NCBI RefSeq assembly: GCF_007991755.1
Contig: NZ_BJYY01000013.1
Coordinates: 434,001 to 498,000 of the forward strand
DNA length: 64,000 nucleotides
Origin: Cellulomonas aerilata
Lineage (GTDB): Bacteria; Actinomycetota; Actinomycetes; Actinomycetales; Cellulomonadaceae
Direction: 5' to 3'
Below the pieces are notes generated by a model, which made no database searches, was not told where the DNA came from, and worked only from the letters and a program-made list of their open reading frames with translations. Of this stretch, positions 17,063 through 24,851 are shown piece by piece. Numbering within the stretch: position 1 is the stretch's first letter; every line of letters starts with the position of its first letter. The position numbers and the translations under genes were made by a program.

Positions 17063-18223
17063 CTACTGCTGGCGGATGGCGTCGCGCAGCACGTCGCGCA
17101 GCTCGTGGAACTGCGCCTTCTTGTTCAGACGCTCGTCCCACAGCAGGGCAGAGCCCTCACCGGGGAACACCCCGGGCACCCAGGAGTTCGCGTCGCCGAC
17201 GCCCCACACGGTGTACGAGTTGCACGCCTCGACCGCGAGGCAGGCCTCGAGGGTGCCGCGCCAGAACGCCTCGGTCGTGGCCTGCAGCTCCGGGGTGAGC
17301 ACCTCGTGGGTGAACCCGCCGTTGCCGTCGGGCTGGACGAAGGTGCGGATGTCGACCTCGGTCAGCGCGACCTCGAGACCCAGGTCCGCGAACCGCTGCA
17401 GGTTCTCCTGCAGGTTGGGGAAGCCGTACTGGGTGGCCAGGTGTCCCTGGAGACCGACGCCGTGGATCGGGACGTCCTGGGCCAGGAGCTCCTTGACCAT
17501 GGCCTCCGCCGCGAGGACCTTCGGGCTGGTGAACTCGAGGTTGTAGTCGTTGTAGAAGAGCAGCGCGTCCGGGTCGGCCGCGTGGGCCCAGCGGAACGCG
17601 TCGGCGATGTACTGGTGGCCCGGCAGGCCCAGCGCCTCGTAGGCGTTGTAGAAGACGGTCCGGCGGTACGTGCCGTCCTCGTTGAAGGCCTCGTTCACGA
17701 CGTCCCACTGCCAGATCTGGCCCTTGAAGTGCGTGGCCGTCTCCGTGACGCGCTTCTGCATCGCGTCCCGCACCTGCTGGGGCGTCAGGGTCGTCTCGGT
17801 GCCGTCCGGCGAGAGCCAGGCGGGCGTCTGGCTGTGCCACACCAGCGTGTGGCCACGCACGAGCTGGTCGTTCTCGACGGCGGACGCGATGAGCGCCTCG
17901 GCGGGGCCGTAGTCGATCTCGCCGCGGACGGGCTCCATCGGGCCCCACTTCATGACGTTCTCGGCCGTCACGCTGGAGAACTGCGTGGTGGCCAGGTGCC
18001 GGTACTTCCGGTCGTTCTCCAGCTCGTCGGTGTTGACCGCGACACCGAAGGTCAGCCCGAGCTCCCCGGCCATGCTGGCCAGGCTGCTGCGGCTGAACTG
18101 GTGGGACTCGTGGGCCGGCGGGGGCGTGGCCGTCTGGACCGGTGCGGCCCAGGCGGCGGTCGGTGCGACGGCCAGGGTCGCCAGCGAGAGGGCGCCGGCG
18201 ATGAGGGAACGAGAGGTGCGCAA
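17063..18223 (-). CDS. Secreted GH10 endo-1,4-beta-xylanase
   Basis: A 386-residue secreted enzyme that cleaves xylan backbones. The start is TTG at 18223, because AAGGAG lies six bases upstream; the only nearby ATG is out of frame. The signal peptide runs MLRTSRSLIAGALSLATLAV...AWA. The GH10 barrel shows GHTLVWHSQTPAWL, the acid/base Glu in WDVVNEAFNEDG, FYNDYNLE and the nucleophile Glu in ALTEVDIRT, then YTVWGVGDANSW. No carbohydrate-binding module follows the catalytic domain. Transcription should be controlled by the LacI-type operator just upstream (18253-18275), and a strong terminator follows. Confidence 0.94.
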   Translation of the reverse strand: MRTSRSLIAGALSLATLAVAPTAAWAAPVQTATPPPAHESHQFSRSSLASMAGELGLTFGVAVNTDELENDRKYRHLATTQFSSVTAENVMKWGPMEPVRGEIDYGPAEALIASAVENDQLVRGHTLVWHSQTPAWLSPDGTETTLTPQQVRDAMQKRVTETATHFKGQIWQWDVVNEAFNEDGTYRRTVFYNAYEALGLPGHQYIADAFRWAHAADPDALLFYNDYNLEFTSPKVLAAEAMVKELLAQDVPIHGVGLQGHLATQYGFPNLQENLQRFADLGLEVALTEVDIRTFVQPDGNGGFTHEVLTPELQATTEAFWRGTLEACLAVEACNSYTVWGVGDANSWVPGVFPGEGSALLWDERLNKKAQFHELRDVLRDAIRQQ

Positions 18224-18252
18224 GACATGCTCCTTTGCATGGGGACATCCGG

Positions 18253-18275
18253 AACGTTGTCGATAACGTTTTCGA
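18253..18275. promoter_or_regulatory. LacI-family operator between xylanase and beta-helix genes
   Basis: TCGATAACGTTTTCGA (18260-18275) is a near-perfect palindrome (7 of 8 half-site bases) centred on a CG step, the pattern bound by LacI/GalR repressors. A second AACGTT core is at 18253-18258. It lies about 30 bp upstream of the xylanase start and in the region shared with the divergent gene. The repressor gene is not in this window. Confidence 0.6.
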
Positions 18276-18491
18276 TGCGCCCTCAGTGCAACACGAGGGC
18301 ACGGCTCCGTCAACCGCTGGGCCGAGGACGGTCGGATGACCGACGCCGATGGCAAGCCGCCGGGGACTTGTTCACCCGTTCGGCGTCCCCTACGGTCGAC
18401 GGGTCCGCGGCTCGGTGAGGCGTGCGGGCGACGGCGGCCCTGCGGCGGCCGGCACCCACCCCCCGTGTCCCTCTCGCACCAGGAGACTGCC

Positions 18492-19958
18492 GTGGTCGTC
18501 GCCCCCCTCGTCCGTGTCGGTCGGCCTCGATCGACCCGAGCGGCCACGACTGCCGCGACCGCTGCCATCGCCGGGCTCGCGCTGACGGCGGGATGGATGG
18601 GACCGGCCGTCGCCGCCGCGATGGCACCGGTGCGCATGGTCGTCGGCTCGGCCGTGACGGACGCGGCCGGCAGCACCTGGAGGTCCGCGTCCGGGACCGT
18701 GGGCGGCACGGTGTCGACGTCCCGCGCCGGCATCGCCGGGACGACGGACGACGCCCTCTACCAGCGCGAGCGCCTGGACCTCTCGGCATGGGGCATCGCC
18801 GTCGGCGAGCCGGGGACGTACACGGTGGTGCTGCGCCAGGCCGAGCTGACGGCCGGGGCTCCCGGACGGCGCGTCTACGACGTCACGGCCGAGGGCGCCG
18901 TCGTCGTGCCGAGGCTGGACATCTTCGCCCGCGCGGGCGGCAAGAACCGGGCGCTGGACGTGACCGTCGACGTGGTCGTCACCGACGGGACGCTCAGCCT
19001 GGGCTTCGTCCGCCGGGTCGGGCAGCCCAAGGTGTCCGCGATCCAGGTCACCCAGAAGGAGACGGCGTCGCCGACCCCCACGCCGACGCCAACCCCGACC
19101 CCCACCCCGACCCCCACGCCCACTCCGACGCCGACCCCCACCCCCACCCCGACCCCCACGCCGGTCAAGCCCGGACCGGACACGACGGGTGTGCCCGCCG
19201 GGACGGTCCTCACGCACCACTACGGCGACCTGACCATCACGACCCCCGGCACCCACCTCGACGCCATGGACATCCACGGCTACGTGAAGATCAGCGCACC
19301 CGACGTGCGGATCACCCGGTCCGTCATCCGCGGCAGCGCGGCCACGCTGACGACCGCGACACCCCTGGTGACCAGCTACAACGCTGCGAACACCGGCCTC
19401 GTGATCGAGGACAGCGAGCTCCGCCCCGAGCACCCGTCCTTCTGGCAGGACGGCATCGGCGCCCAGAACGCCACCCTGCGGCGCGTGGAGATCACCGGCA
19501 CGGTCGACGGCGTCGGCGTGCACGGGGACGACCTGCACGTGCTGGACTCGTGGATCCACGACCTGCGCAGCTACGACGACGTCCCGAACCAGTCCGACGG
19601 GAAGAGCCACAACGACGGGATCCAGGTGCACCGGGGCACCGGCCTGCGGGTGTCGAACAGCACCATCACCGGGGGCAGGAACGCCGCCGTCATGGTCACC
19701 CCGAACACCGGGGCGGTGAGCGACGCGCGGATCGTCGGCAACTGGCTCGACCACGGCGGCTGCACCGTCAACATCAGCGAGAAGGGTCGGGGTCCGGTCC
19801 AGGGGCTGGTCGTCCAGGACAACCGGTTCGGCCGCAGCACCACCGTCGCGGACTGCCCGGTGATCATGCCCGCGACCACCGCGGCCGTCGCCGTGACGAC
19901 CGGCAACGTCTACGACGACACGGGACTCCCCGCCCGCATCCGGACGAACGGCGCCTGA
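18492..19958 (+). CDS. Secreted malectin-like / parallel beta-helix protein
   Basis: A 488-residue secreted protein. GTG 18492 is chosen because AGGAG precedes it and it opens an Arg-rich signal peptide (VVVAPLVRVGRPRSTRAAT...AVAAAMA). Residues ~60-190 resemble a malectin/di-glucose-binding domain (DDALYQRERLDLSAWGI, GTYTVVLRQAEL, RRVYDVTAEG). A Thr-Pro linker follows. The C-terminal ~270 residues are a right-handed parallel beta-helix (repeated GLVIEDSELRPEH, ATLRRVEITGTVDGV, LRVSNSTITGG), the fold of polysaccharide lyases and hydrolases. It probably binds or cuts plant polysaccharide. Catalytic residues cannot be assigned. It shares an intergenic operator with the xylanase. Confidence 0.82.
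   Translation: MVVAPLVRVGRPRSTRAATTAATAAIAGLALTAGWMGPAVAAAMAPVRMVVGSAVTDAAGSTWRSASGTVGGTVSTSRAGIAGTTDDALYQRERLDLSAWGIAVGEPGTYTVVLRQAELTAGAPGRRVYDVTAEGAVVVPRLDIFARAGGKNRALDVTVDVVVTDGTLSLGFVRRVGQPKVSAIQVTQKETASPTPTPTPTPTPTPTPTPTPTPTPTPTPTPTPVKPGPDTTGVPAGTVLTHHYGDLTITTPGTHLDAMDIHGYVKISAPDVRITRSVIRGSAATLTTATPLVTSYNAANTGLVIEDSELRPEHPSFWQDGIGAQNATLRRVEITGTVDGVGVHGDDLHVLDSWIHDLRSYDDVPNQSDGKSHNDGIQVHRGTGLRVSNSTITGGRNAAVMVTPNTGAVSDARIVGNWLDHGGCTVNISEKGRGPVQGLVVQDNRFGRSTTVADCPVIMPATTAAVAVTTGNVYDDTGLPARIRTNGA
19071..19162 (+). repeat. Thr-Pro dipeptide repeat linker
   Basis: An imperfect hexanucleotide tract encoding about fifteen Thr-Pro pairs between the malectin-like and beta-helix domains. Such linkers are typical of secreted actinobacterial glycan enzymes and may be O-glycosylated. 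Confidence 0.9.
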
Positions 19959-20037
19959 GCCGCGTCGCCGCCACACCGGACGACCCGCTCGGCGTGGGCG
20001 TCGCGCGCACCCCGGTTGGGGCGGTCGCCGGTCCGCG

Positions 20038-20823
20038 TCACCCCACGGCCGCGCCCGTCGGCAGGGTGAGGATCTCGGCGCCGTCGTCGGTGATGGCGAT
20101 CGTGTGCTCGCTGTGCGCCGTCCGGCAGCCCGTCGCGCTCCGCAGCGTCCAGCCGTCGGCGTCGGTGACGAGCTCGTCGGTGTCCGCCATGACCCACGGC
20201 TCGAGCGCCAGCAGCAGCCCGGGCCGCAGCGTGAACCCCCGGCCCGGCCGACCGGCGTTCGCGACGTGCGGGTCCTGGTGCATCGTCGACCCGACGCCGT
20301 GCCCGCCGAACTGGGTGTTGATCGGGTAGCCCGCGCCGGCGAGGACCGACCCGATGGCGTGGGAGAGGTCCCCGATGCGTGCGCCCGGTCGGGCCGCGGC
20401 GATGCCGGCGCTCAGGGCGCGCTCGGTCGCGTCGATCATCGCGACGCTCTCCGGCGGTCGCGCCTCGCCCACGACGAAGCTGACGGCGGAGTCCGCGACC
20501 ACCCCCCGCAGGGACACGGCGAGGTCGAGCGTCAGCAGGTCGCCGTCGGCGAGCGCGTAGTCGTGCGGCAGCCCGTGCAGCACGGCGTCGTTGACCGACG
20601 TGCAGATGTGGTGGCCGAAGGGGCCACGGCCGAAGGACGGCTCGTAGTCGACGTAGCAGGACTGCGCGCCGGCCCCGGTGATCATCGCCCGTGCCCAGCG
20701 GTCGACGTCCAGGAGGTTCGTCCCGACCGCGGCCCGGGACCGGAGCGTCTGGAGGATGTCGGCGACCAGGGCGCCGGCCGCGCGCGCCCGGGGCAGCTCG
20801 GTGGGGCTGAGGATCTCGATCAT
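20038..20823 (-). CDS. map: Methionine aminopeptidase, type I
   Basis: A 261-residue metallo-enzyme that removes N-terminal methionine from new proteins. The five metal ligands are visible: Asp in LLTLDLAVS, Asp in VADSAVSF, His in FGGHGVGSTMH, Glu in LALEPW and Glu in AHSEHTIAI. It lacks the N-terminal zinc-finger extension, so it is a short type I form. It starts at ATG 20823 with GAAGG upstream. It is divergent from a small XRE regulator, with three TATCCCGG-type repeats between them, so the two are probably co-regulated. Actinobacteria often carry more than one map gene, and this may be an accessory copy. Confidence 0.93.
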   Translation of the reverse strand: MIEILSPTELPRARAAGALVADILQTLRSRAAVGTNLLDVDRWARAMITGAGAQSCYVDYEPSFGRGPFGHHICTSVNDAVLHGLPHDYALADGDLLTLDLAVSLRGVVADSAVSFVVGEARPPESVAMIDATERALSAGIAAARPGARIGDLSHAIGSVLAGAGYPINTQFGGHGVGSTMHQDPHVANAGRPGRGFTLRPGLLLALEPWVMADTDELVTDADGWTLRSATGCRTAHSEHTIAITDDGAEILTLPTGAAVG

Positions 20824-20852
20824 GCGACGCCTTCGAGGTGGGGAGCGATAAC

Positions 20853-20890
20853 TATCCCGGCCATGCTATCCCGGTACTACAATCCCGGTC
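20853..20890 (+). promoter_or_regulatory. Three 14-bp-spaced operator repeats with a leaderless promoter
   Basis: TATCCCGG at 20853 and 20867 and AATCCCGG at 20881 are exactly 14 bp apart. TACAAT (20878-20883) is a good -10 hexamer ending seven bases before the ATG of the XRE gene, so the transcript should begin at or next to the start codon (leaderless). The third repeat overlaps this -10, the right place for autorepression. Confidence 0.6.
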
Positions 20891-21193
20891 ATGGTCCGGT
20901 TGCCACTCACCCCCGCCGACGTCGAACGCGGCCGGCGCCTCGGCGCGCTGCTGCGCCGGGCACGCGGTGAGCGGTCGATGCTCGCGACCGCGCTGGACGC
21001 CCGCATCTCCCCCGAGACCCTGCGCAAGATCGAGTCCGGCCGCGTGGCCACGCCGGCCTTCTCGACGATCGCGGCGATCGCCGAGGTCCTGGGCCTGTCC
21101 CTGGACGCCGTGTGGTCCGAGGTCACCCGGTCGGACGGCGAGGCCGGTGTCACGGGGCCCGGCGCCGACGCGGCGGCGCGCCTGGCCGGGTAG
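20891..21193 (+). CDS. XRE-family HTH regulator, small
   Basis: A 100-residue DNA-binding protein with one Cro/C1-type HTH: GRRLGALLRRARGERSM, then SPETLRKIESGRVATPAFST and AIAEVLGLSLDAVW. No sensor domain is present. The gene is apparently leaderless (TACAAT seven bases before the ATG). Three regularly spaced repeats directly upstream are its likely operator, which would control both itself and the divergent methionine aminopeptidase gene. The partner signal is unknown. Confidence 0.88.
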   Translation: MVRLPLTPADVERGRRLGALLRRARGERSMLATALDARISPETLRKIESGRVATPAFSTIAAIAEVLGLSLDAVWSEVTRSDGEAGVTGPGADAAARLAG

Positions 21194-21243
21194 GTCGGGT
21201 CGATCGGGTCGGTTCCTGTCGCAGCCCGGCGCGACGCACGCGC

Positions 21244-21276
21244 GAGCCCGGGCCCGGTTTCGGACCCGGCGGGCTC
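21244..21276 (-). terminator. Terminator hairpin after the universal stress protein gene
   Basis: GAGCCCG (21244-21250) pairs with CGGGCTC (21270-21276), with further inner GC pairing across a TTTC loop. It ends immediately before the usp stop codon. Confidence 0.5.
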
Positions 21277-21277
21277 C

Positions 21278-21742
21278 TCAGCTCGTGACGCGCTCGCTGT
21301 TCCGGGTCGGGCGGCAGACCAGCACCGGGCAGGGCGCGGAGTGCTGCACGCGGGACGCGGTGCTGCCGAGGAGGATCGTCTGGGTCAGCCCACGGCTGCC
21401 CGCGGCCAGGGAGATCAGGTCGGCCTCGACGTCCTCGGCGGCCCGGATGATCTCCTGGGCCGGGGAGCCGCTGCGGATCTGCTGGTGGACGGTGGGTCCC
21501 CACCCGTCGAACTCCGCGGCCACGAGGTCGACGGCGACCTGGGCCTCGCGGGCGAAGCTCAGCTCGGTGAGCTCGGTGGGCCGCTGCGAGCCGAGCTCGT
21601 TGGCGAACGGCACCGCCGCGAACGGGCTCACCACCGCGACGACCGTCACGTCGGTGATCTCGCGGGAGTCGGCGATCCACTTGAACTGCCGGGCCGCGAC
21701 CAGCGACGCCCGGGACCCGTCGGTGGCGACGATGACGTGCAT
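21278..21742 (-). CDS. Universal stress protein (UspA family)
   Basis: A 154-residue single-domain Usp. The opening MHVIVATDGSRASLVAAR and the ATP-binding closing motif G-x2-G-x9-G-S (AAGSRGLTQTILLGSTASRV, followed by APCPVLV) place it in the ATP-binding branch. AAGGAG lies eight bases before the ATG and inside the end of the permease gene, whose stop overlaps this leader, so the two are one operon. A Usp joined to an amino-acid permease suggests nucleotide-dependent regulation of transport, by analogy with other permease-Usp pairs. Confidence 0.92.
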   Translation of the reverse strand: MHVIVATDGSRASLVAARQFKWIADSREITDVTVVAVVSPFAAVPFANELGSQRPTELTELSFAREAQVAVDLVAAEFDGWGPTVHQQIRSGSPAQEIIRAAEDVEADLISLAAGSRGLTQTILLGSTASRVQHSAPCPVLVCRPTRNSERVTS

Positions 21743-21744
21743 GG

Positions 21745-23214
21745 TCAGAGCTCCTTGTCCGCGGCGGGCGCTTCGACGGCTGTGGCGGGAGCCGGGTGCT
21801 CCCCTGGTGCACCCGGCTGCTTGTGCCCGAAGAACTTCTCCAGGAGGTACAGCACGAGGCCGACGGCCAGCAGACCCCCCACCCAGAACAGCGCCGCCGG
21901 GTCGTCGATCAAGGTGTACACGAGCACGGCCAGGTTGCCGACGATCCCGAGGAGCAGCAGCGGGGTGTTCGCCCGGTACGTGTCCGCTGTCTCGTCACTG
22001 CCCCGCAGCTTCAGGCAGGCGACGATCACCAGCGCGTAGATGAACAGCAGGAACACCACGGTGATGGTGGCCAGCCGGTCCACGACGTCCAGCTGGTCGT
22101 CCACCGGCAGGTCGGCCTGGGTAGTGCGGATCGCGGCCCCGATCACAAGCAGCGAGACGACGACGGCGGCACCGAAGAGCAGCGCGACGTACGGGCTCCG
22201 GCGCGTGGGGTGGATCCTGGCGAAGACCCCGGGGACGACGTCCTCGCGCGCCATCCCGTACAGGATCCGGGACTGCGCGACCACGGTGACCAGGGCGGTG
22301 TTGCTGATGGCGACCATGGCGACCAGCCCGAAGACGACCAGCATCACGGTCGCGGGGATGAAGAAGAGATCCGCGCGGATCACCTCGAGCAGCGTCTCGC
22401 CGGCCAGCGTCCCGATCGGCACGGCCAGCGCCGCGGAGACGGAGACCAGGACGTAGACCACGCCGGCGGTGAGCATCCCGCCGAGCAGCGCCCGCGGGAA
22501 GGCGTGCGACGGGTCGATGGTCTCCTCGGCCACGTTCGCGGCGTTCTCGAACCCGGTCATCGCGAAGAAGGCGAGCGACACCCCGGCGAGCACCGCGAGC
22601 ACCGGCGACCCCTCCGCGCTGAACTGCAGCAGCACGCCCGGGTCGTTGACCCCGGTGACCAGGGCGATCACGCCGATGACGACGACCACCACCAGGCCGC
22701 TGAGCTCGATGAACGTCATGACCACGTTCACCACGACGGACTCGGTGATCCCGATCAGGTTGATGACGGTGATGAGGGCGACGAAGACGACGGCCACGAT
22801 GGTCCCGCGCCAGATCGACTCCTCCGAGAGCCCCACCAGACCGCTGAAGTAGCGCACGAACCCCGAGGCGAGCGACCCGACCGCCGCCATGTTGGCCGAC
22901 AGCATGCAGATGGTGATGAAGAACGTCAGGAGCGGGTTCCGGAACGCCTTGTTGACGTAGAGCGAGGCACCGGCCGCCCGCGGGTACTTGGTCACCAGCT
23001 CGGCGTACGCGAGCCCGGTGACGGCGGCGATGGCGACGCCGGCCAGGAAGGCCATCCAGAAGGCTCCCCCGACGGCCGCGGCGACCAGGCCGACGAGCAC
23101 GTAGATGCCTGAGCCGAGGACGTCGCCGACCACGTAGAAGTACAGCTGGCGGGCGGTGATCGAGCGCTTGAGCTCACTGTGCCGGGACAGGTCCGCGGTG
23201 GCAGGGATGGCCAT
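21745..23214 (-). CDS. APC-superfamily amino acid/polyamine permease
   Basis: A 489-residue membrane protein with about twelve helices. It starts at ATG 23214 with RQLYFYVVGDVLGSGIYVLVG, the APC consensus for helix 1. AYAELVTKYPRAAGASLYVN (helices 2-3), FFAMTGFENAANVAEETIDP and VPGVFARIHPTRRSPY are further hallmarks. The substrate is likely an amino acid or amine. The C-terminus is a short Pro/Ala-rich cytoplasmic tail. No ribosome site is evident, and TAGCCT, a possible -10, ends eight bases before the ATG, so it may be leaderless. It is translationally close to the downstream usp gene. Confidence 0.9.
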   Translation of the reverse strand: MAIPATADLSRHSELKRSITARQLYFYVVGDVLGSGIYVLVGLVAAAVGGAFWMAFLAGVAIAAVTGLAYAELVTKYPRAAGASLYVNKAFRNPLLTFFITICMLSANMAAVGSLASGFVRYFSGLVGLSEESIWRGTIVAVVFVALITVINLIGITESVVVNVVMTFIELSGLVVVVVIGVIALVTGVNDPGVLLQFSAEGSPVLAVLAGVSLAFFAMTGFENAANVAEETIDPSHAFPRALLGGMLTAGVVYVLVSVSAALAVPIGTLAGETLLEVIRADLFFIPATVMLVVFGLVAMVAISNTALVTVVAQSRILYGMAREDVVPGVFARIHPTRRSPYVALLFGAAVVVSLLVIGAAIRTTQADLPVDDQLDVVDRLATITVVFLLFIYALVIVACLKLRGSDETADTYRANTPLLLLGIVGNLAVLVYTLIDDPAALFWVGGLLAVGLVLYLLEKFFGHKQPGAPGEHPAPATAVEAPAADKEL

Positions 23215-23240
23215 GCGTCCAGAGGCTACTGTGACCTGCG

Positions 23241-24266
23241 TTACACGCGGGTTTCGGCTTCCTGCGGTCGTGCAGGCGTGGAGGCCGGCACACCGGGCGG
23301 TCCGGACGCCGCGTGCCTGCGCACGGTCGTCCGGACCCAGCTGCCGCACCGCCGGACCCGAGCCGTCATGGGGAGCCCGACGACCGTGGCGAGCGCCACC
23401 GTCGGCGGCCTGCCCCGGTGCCCGCGCAGGCCCAGCCGGCGCGCCTCCCGCAGCGCCCGCCGGCCCACGGCGTCGTCGCCCAACCAGAGGCAGTGCCGGG
23501 CGATGAGGTAGTAGCGCTCGGCGAGCCCGCGCTGCTTCGTCTCCCCGTCGATCGTCGTCGCCGGCAGACCCTCGAGCGCGGCGGGCGCGTCGAGCATGTG
23601 GTGGTGCGTGTCCCGGCGCGTGCTGAGGCTGCCCGGGACGGCGTGGAGCACCCACACGCCGCATCCCTGCTCGGACTCCGCGAAAGACGTCCCGAGCATG
23701 ACGGCGCGCAGGACGAGCTCCCCGTCCTGGTCGCGGCGGATCGCCGGGTCCCACGCACCGATCGCCTCGAGGGCGTCCTTGCGCCACAGGACGGAGCACG
23801 GGGGGACGAACTCGTTGCGGCCCAACCAGCGCAGGTACAGGTCCGCCGGGGACCGGTAGGCCCGCCGCTCGACGGGTCCGTACCGCCCGGTGCCCTCGTC
23901 GAGCTGCCGCCAGGGCCCGAACACGACGCCGGCGCCGGTGCTGCGGGCACGGGCGAGCAGTCCCTCGAGCAGCGGGCCCTGCAGGTAGTCGTCGCTGTCG
24001 AGGAACATCACGTGCTCGGTGGTCACCAGCTCAAGCCCTCGGTTCCGGCTGCGCTGGGCGCCGAGGTTCGTCTCGTTGACGACCACCCGCACGAGGTCCG
24101 GGTCGTAGGTACGGGCGATCTCCTCGGTGCGGTCCCCCGGGCCGTCGACCACCACGACGACGCTCGGCCGGCAGCCGCTCTGCCGGAGCACGGAGTCCAC
24201 CGCCTCCTGGAGCGTGCGCTCCGCGAGGTAGGCGGGGATGACCACGGTGACGTCCGGTACGGGCAC
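23241..24266 (-). CDS. Family 2 glycosyltransferase
   Basis: A 341-residue GT-A enzyme. GTG 24266 with AGGAG eight bases upstream starts directly at the fold (VPVPDVTVVIPAYLAERTLQEAV). The DxD motif is in MFLDSDDYL (about residue 88), and the acceptor segment is IRRDQDGELVLRAVMLG. The C-terminal ~90 residues are Arg-rich and helical (AVGRRALREARRLGLRGHRG), with no membrane helix. It transfers a sugar from a nucleotide sugar to an unknown acceptor, probably in cell-surface glycan synthesis. It stands alone, just upstream of the permease-usp pair on the same strand. Confidence 0.88.
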   Translation of the reverse strand: MPVPDVTVVIPAYLAERTLQEAVDSVLRQSGCRPSVVVVVDGPGDRTEEIARTYDPDLVRVVVNETNLGAQRSRNRGLELVTTEHVMFLDSDDYLQGPLLEGLLARARSTGAGVVFGPWRQLDEGTGRYGPVERRAYRSPADLYLRWLGRNEFVPPCSVLWRKDALEAIGAWDPAIRRDQDGELVLRAVMLGTSFAESEQGCGVWVLHAVPGSLSTRRDTHHHMLDAPAALEGLPATTIDGETKQRGLAERYYLIARHCLWLGDDAVGRRALREARRLGLRGHRGRPPTVALATVVGLPMTARVRRCGSWVRTTVRRHAASGPPGVPASTPARPQEAETRV

Positions 24267-24334
24267 GGTCGACGCTCCTGGGGTTGTCCGGTCGTGGCGC
24301 GTACAGGGCACTGCGGTGCGGGCCGAGGCCGTGC

Positions 24335-24658
24335 TCAGCGCGGCCGCCGCCGGTCCAGCGACGCGCGAGCCGCGGTGTACTCCGGGCAGGGCCACTCCTG
24401 CAGACCGCCCCAGTGGTGCGTGCACCAGGCGGAGCTGTCGTCGCAGGTGGGGGTGTGCTCGGCCAGGGTGCGAGCGTCGAGGCGGTCGCCCAGGCGGGCC
24501 GCCGACTCCGTCACGGCGCGCCGCGCGCGGTCACGCCACGCCGCACCGCGCCTCGCCGACCCGGTCGGCGCCGCAGTGGATCGCCCGCGGGTGGACGGCG
24601 GGGTCGCCGCCGGCACGCGTGCTGCCGCGCCGGCCAAGGGCACCTCGAAGGTCGTCAT
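24335..24658 (-). CDS. Hypothetical protein with C-terminal Trp/Cys-rich motif
   Basis: A 107-residue basic protein. The last 40 residues (TCDDSSAWCTHHWGGLQEW followed by PCPEYTAARA) have three Cys and three Trp, and look conserved and coding in contrast to the Arg-rich frames opposite. No signal peptide is present. ATG 24658 has no ribosome site, but TACGTT lies seven bases upstream as a -10, compatible with leaderless expression. The function is unknown. Confidence 0.5.
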   Translation of the reverse strand: MTTFEVPLAGAAARVPAATPPSTRGRSTAAPTGSARRGAAWRDRARRAVTESAARLGDRLDARTLAEHTPTCDDSSAWCTHHWGGLQEWPCPEYTAARASLDRRRPR

Positions 24659-24851
24659 GGACGCGAACGTAACGACGCCCGGTGCAGGCCAGGAGACGGG
24701 CGGGTGAACCGCGCATGAAGAGTCGGATCGCGGGCCGGACCTGGTCTCGCCCCGTGCCGTTCGCGGCCGCCGCCGCCCGCGGGGCGCTCGTGCCCGGACA
24801 GGGCCGCGGCCCGCCCGAGCGCCGTCGCCCCGGACGATCCAGGATGGGCCG

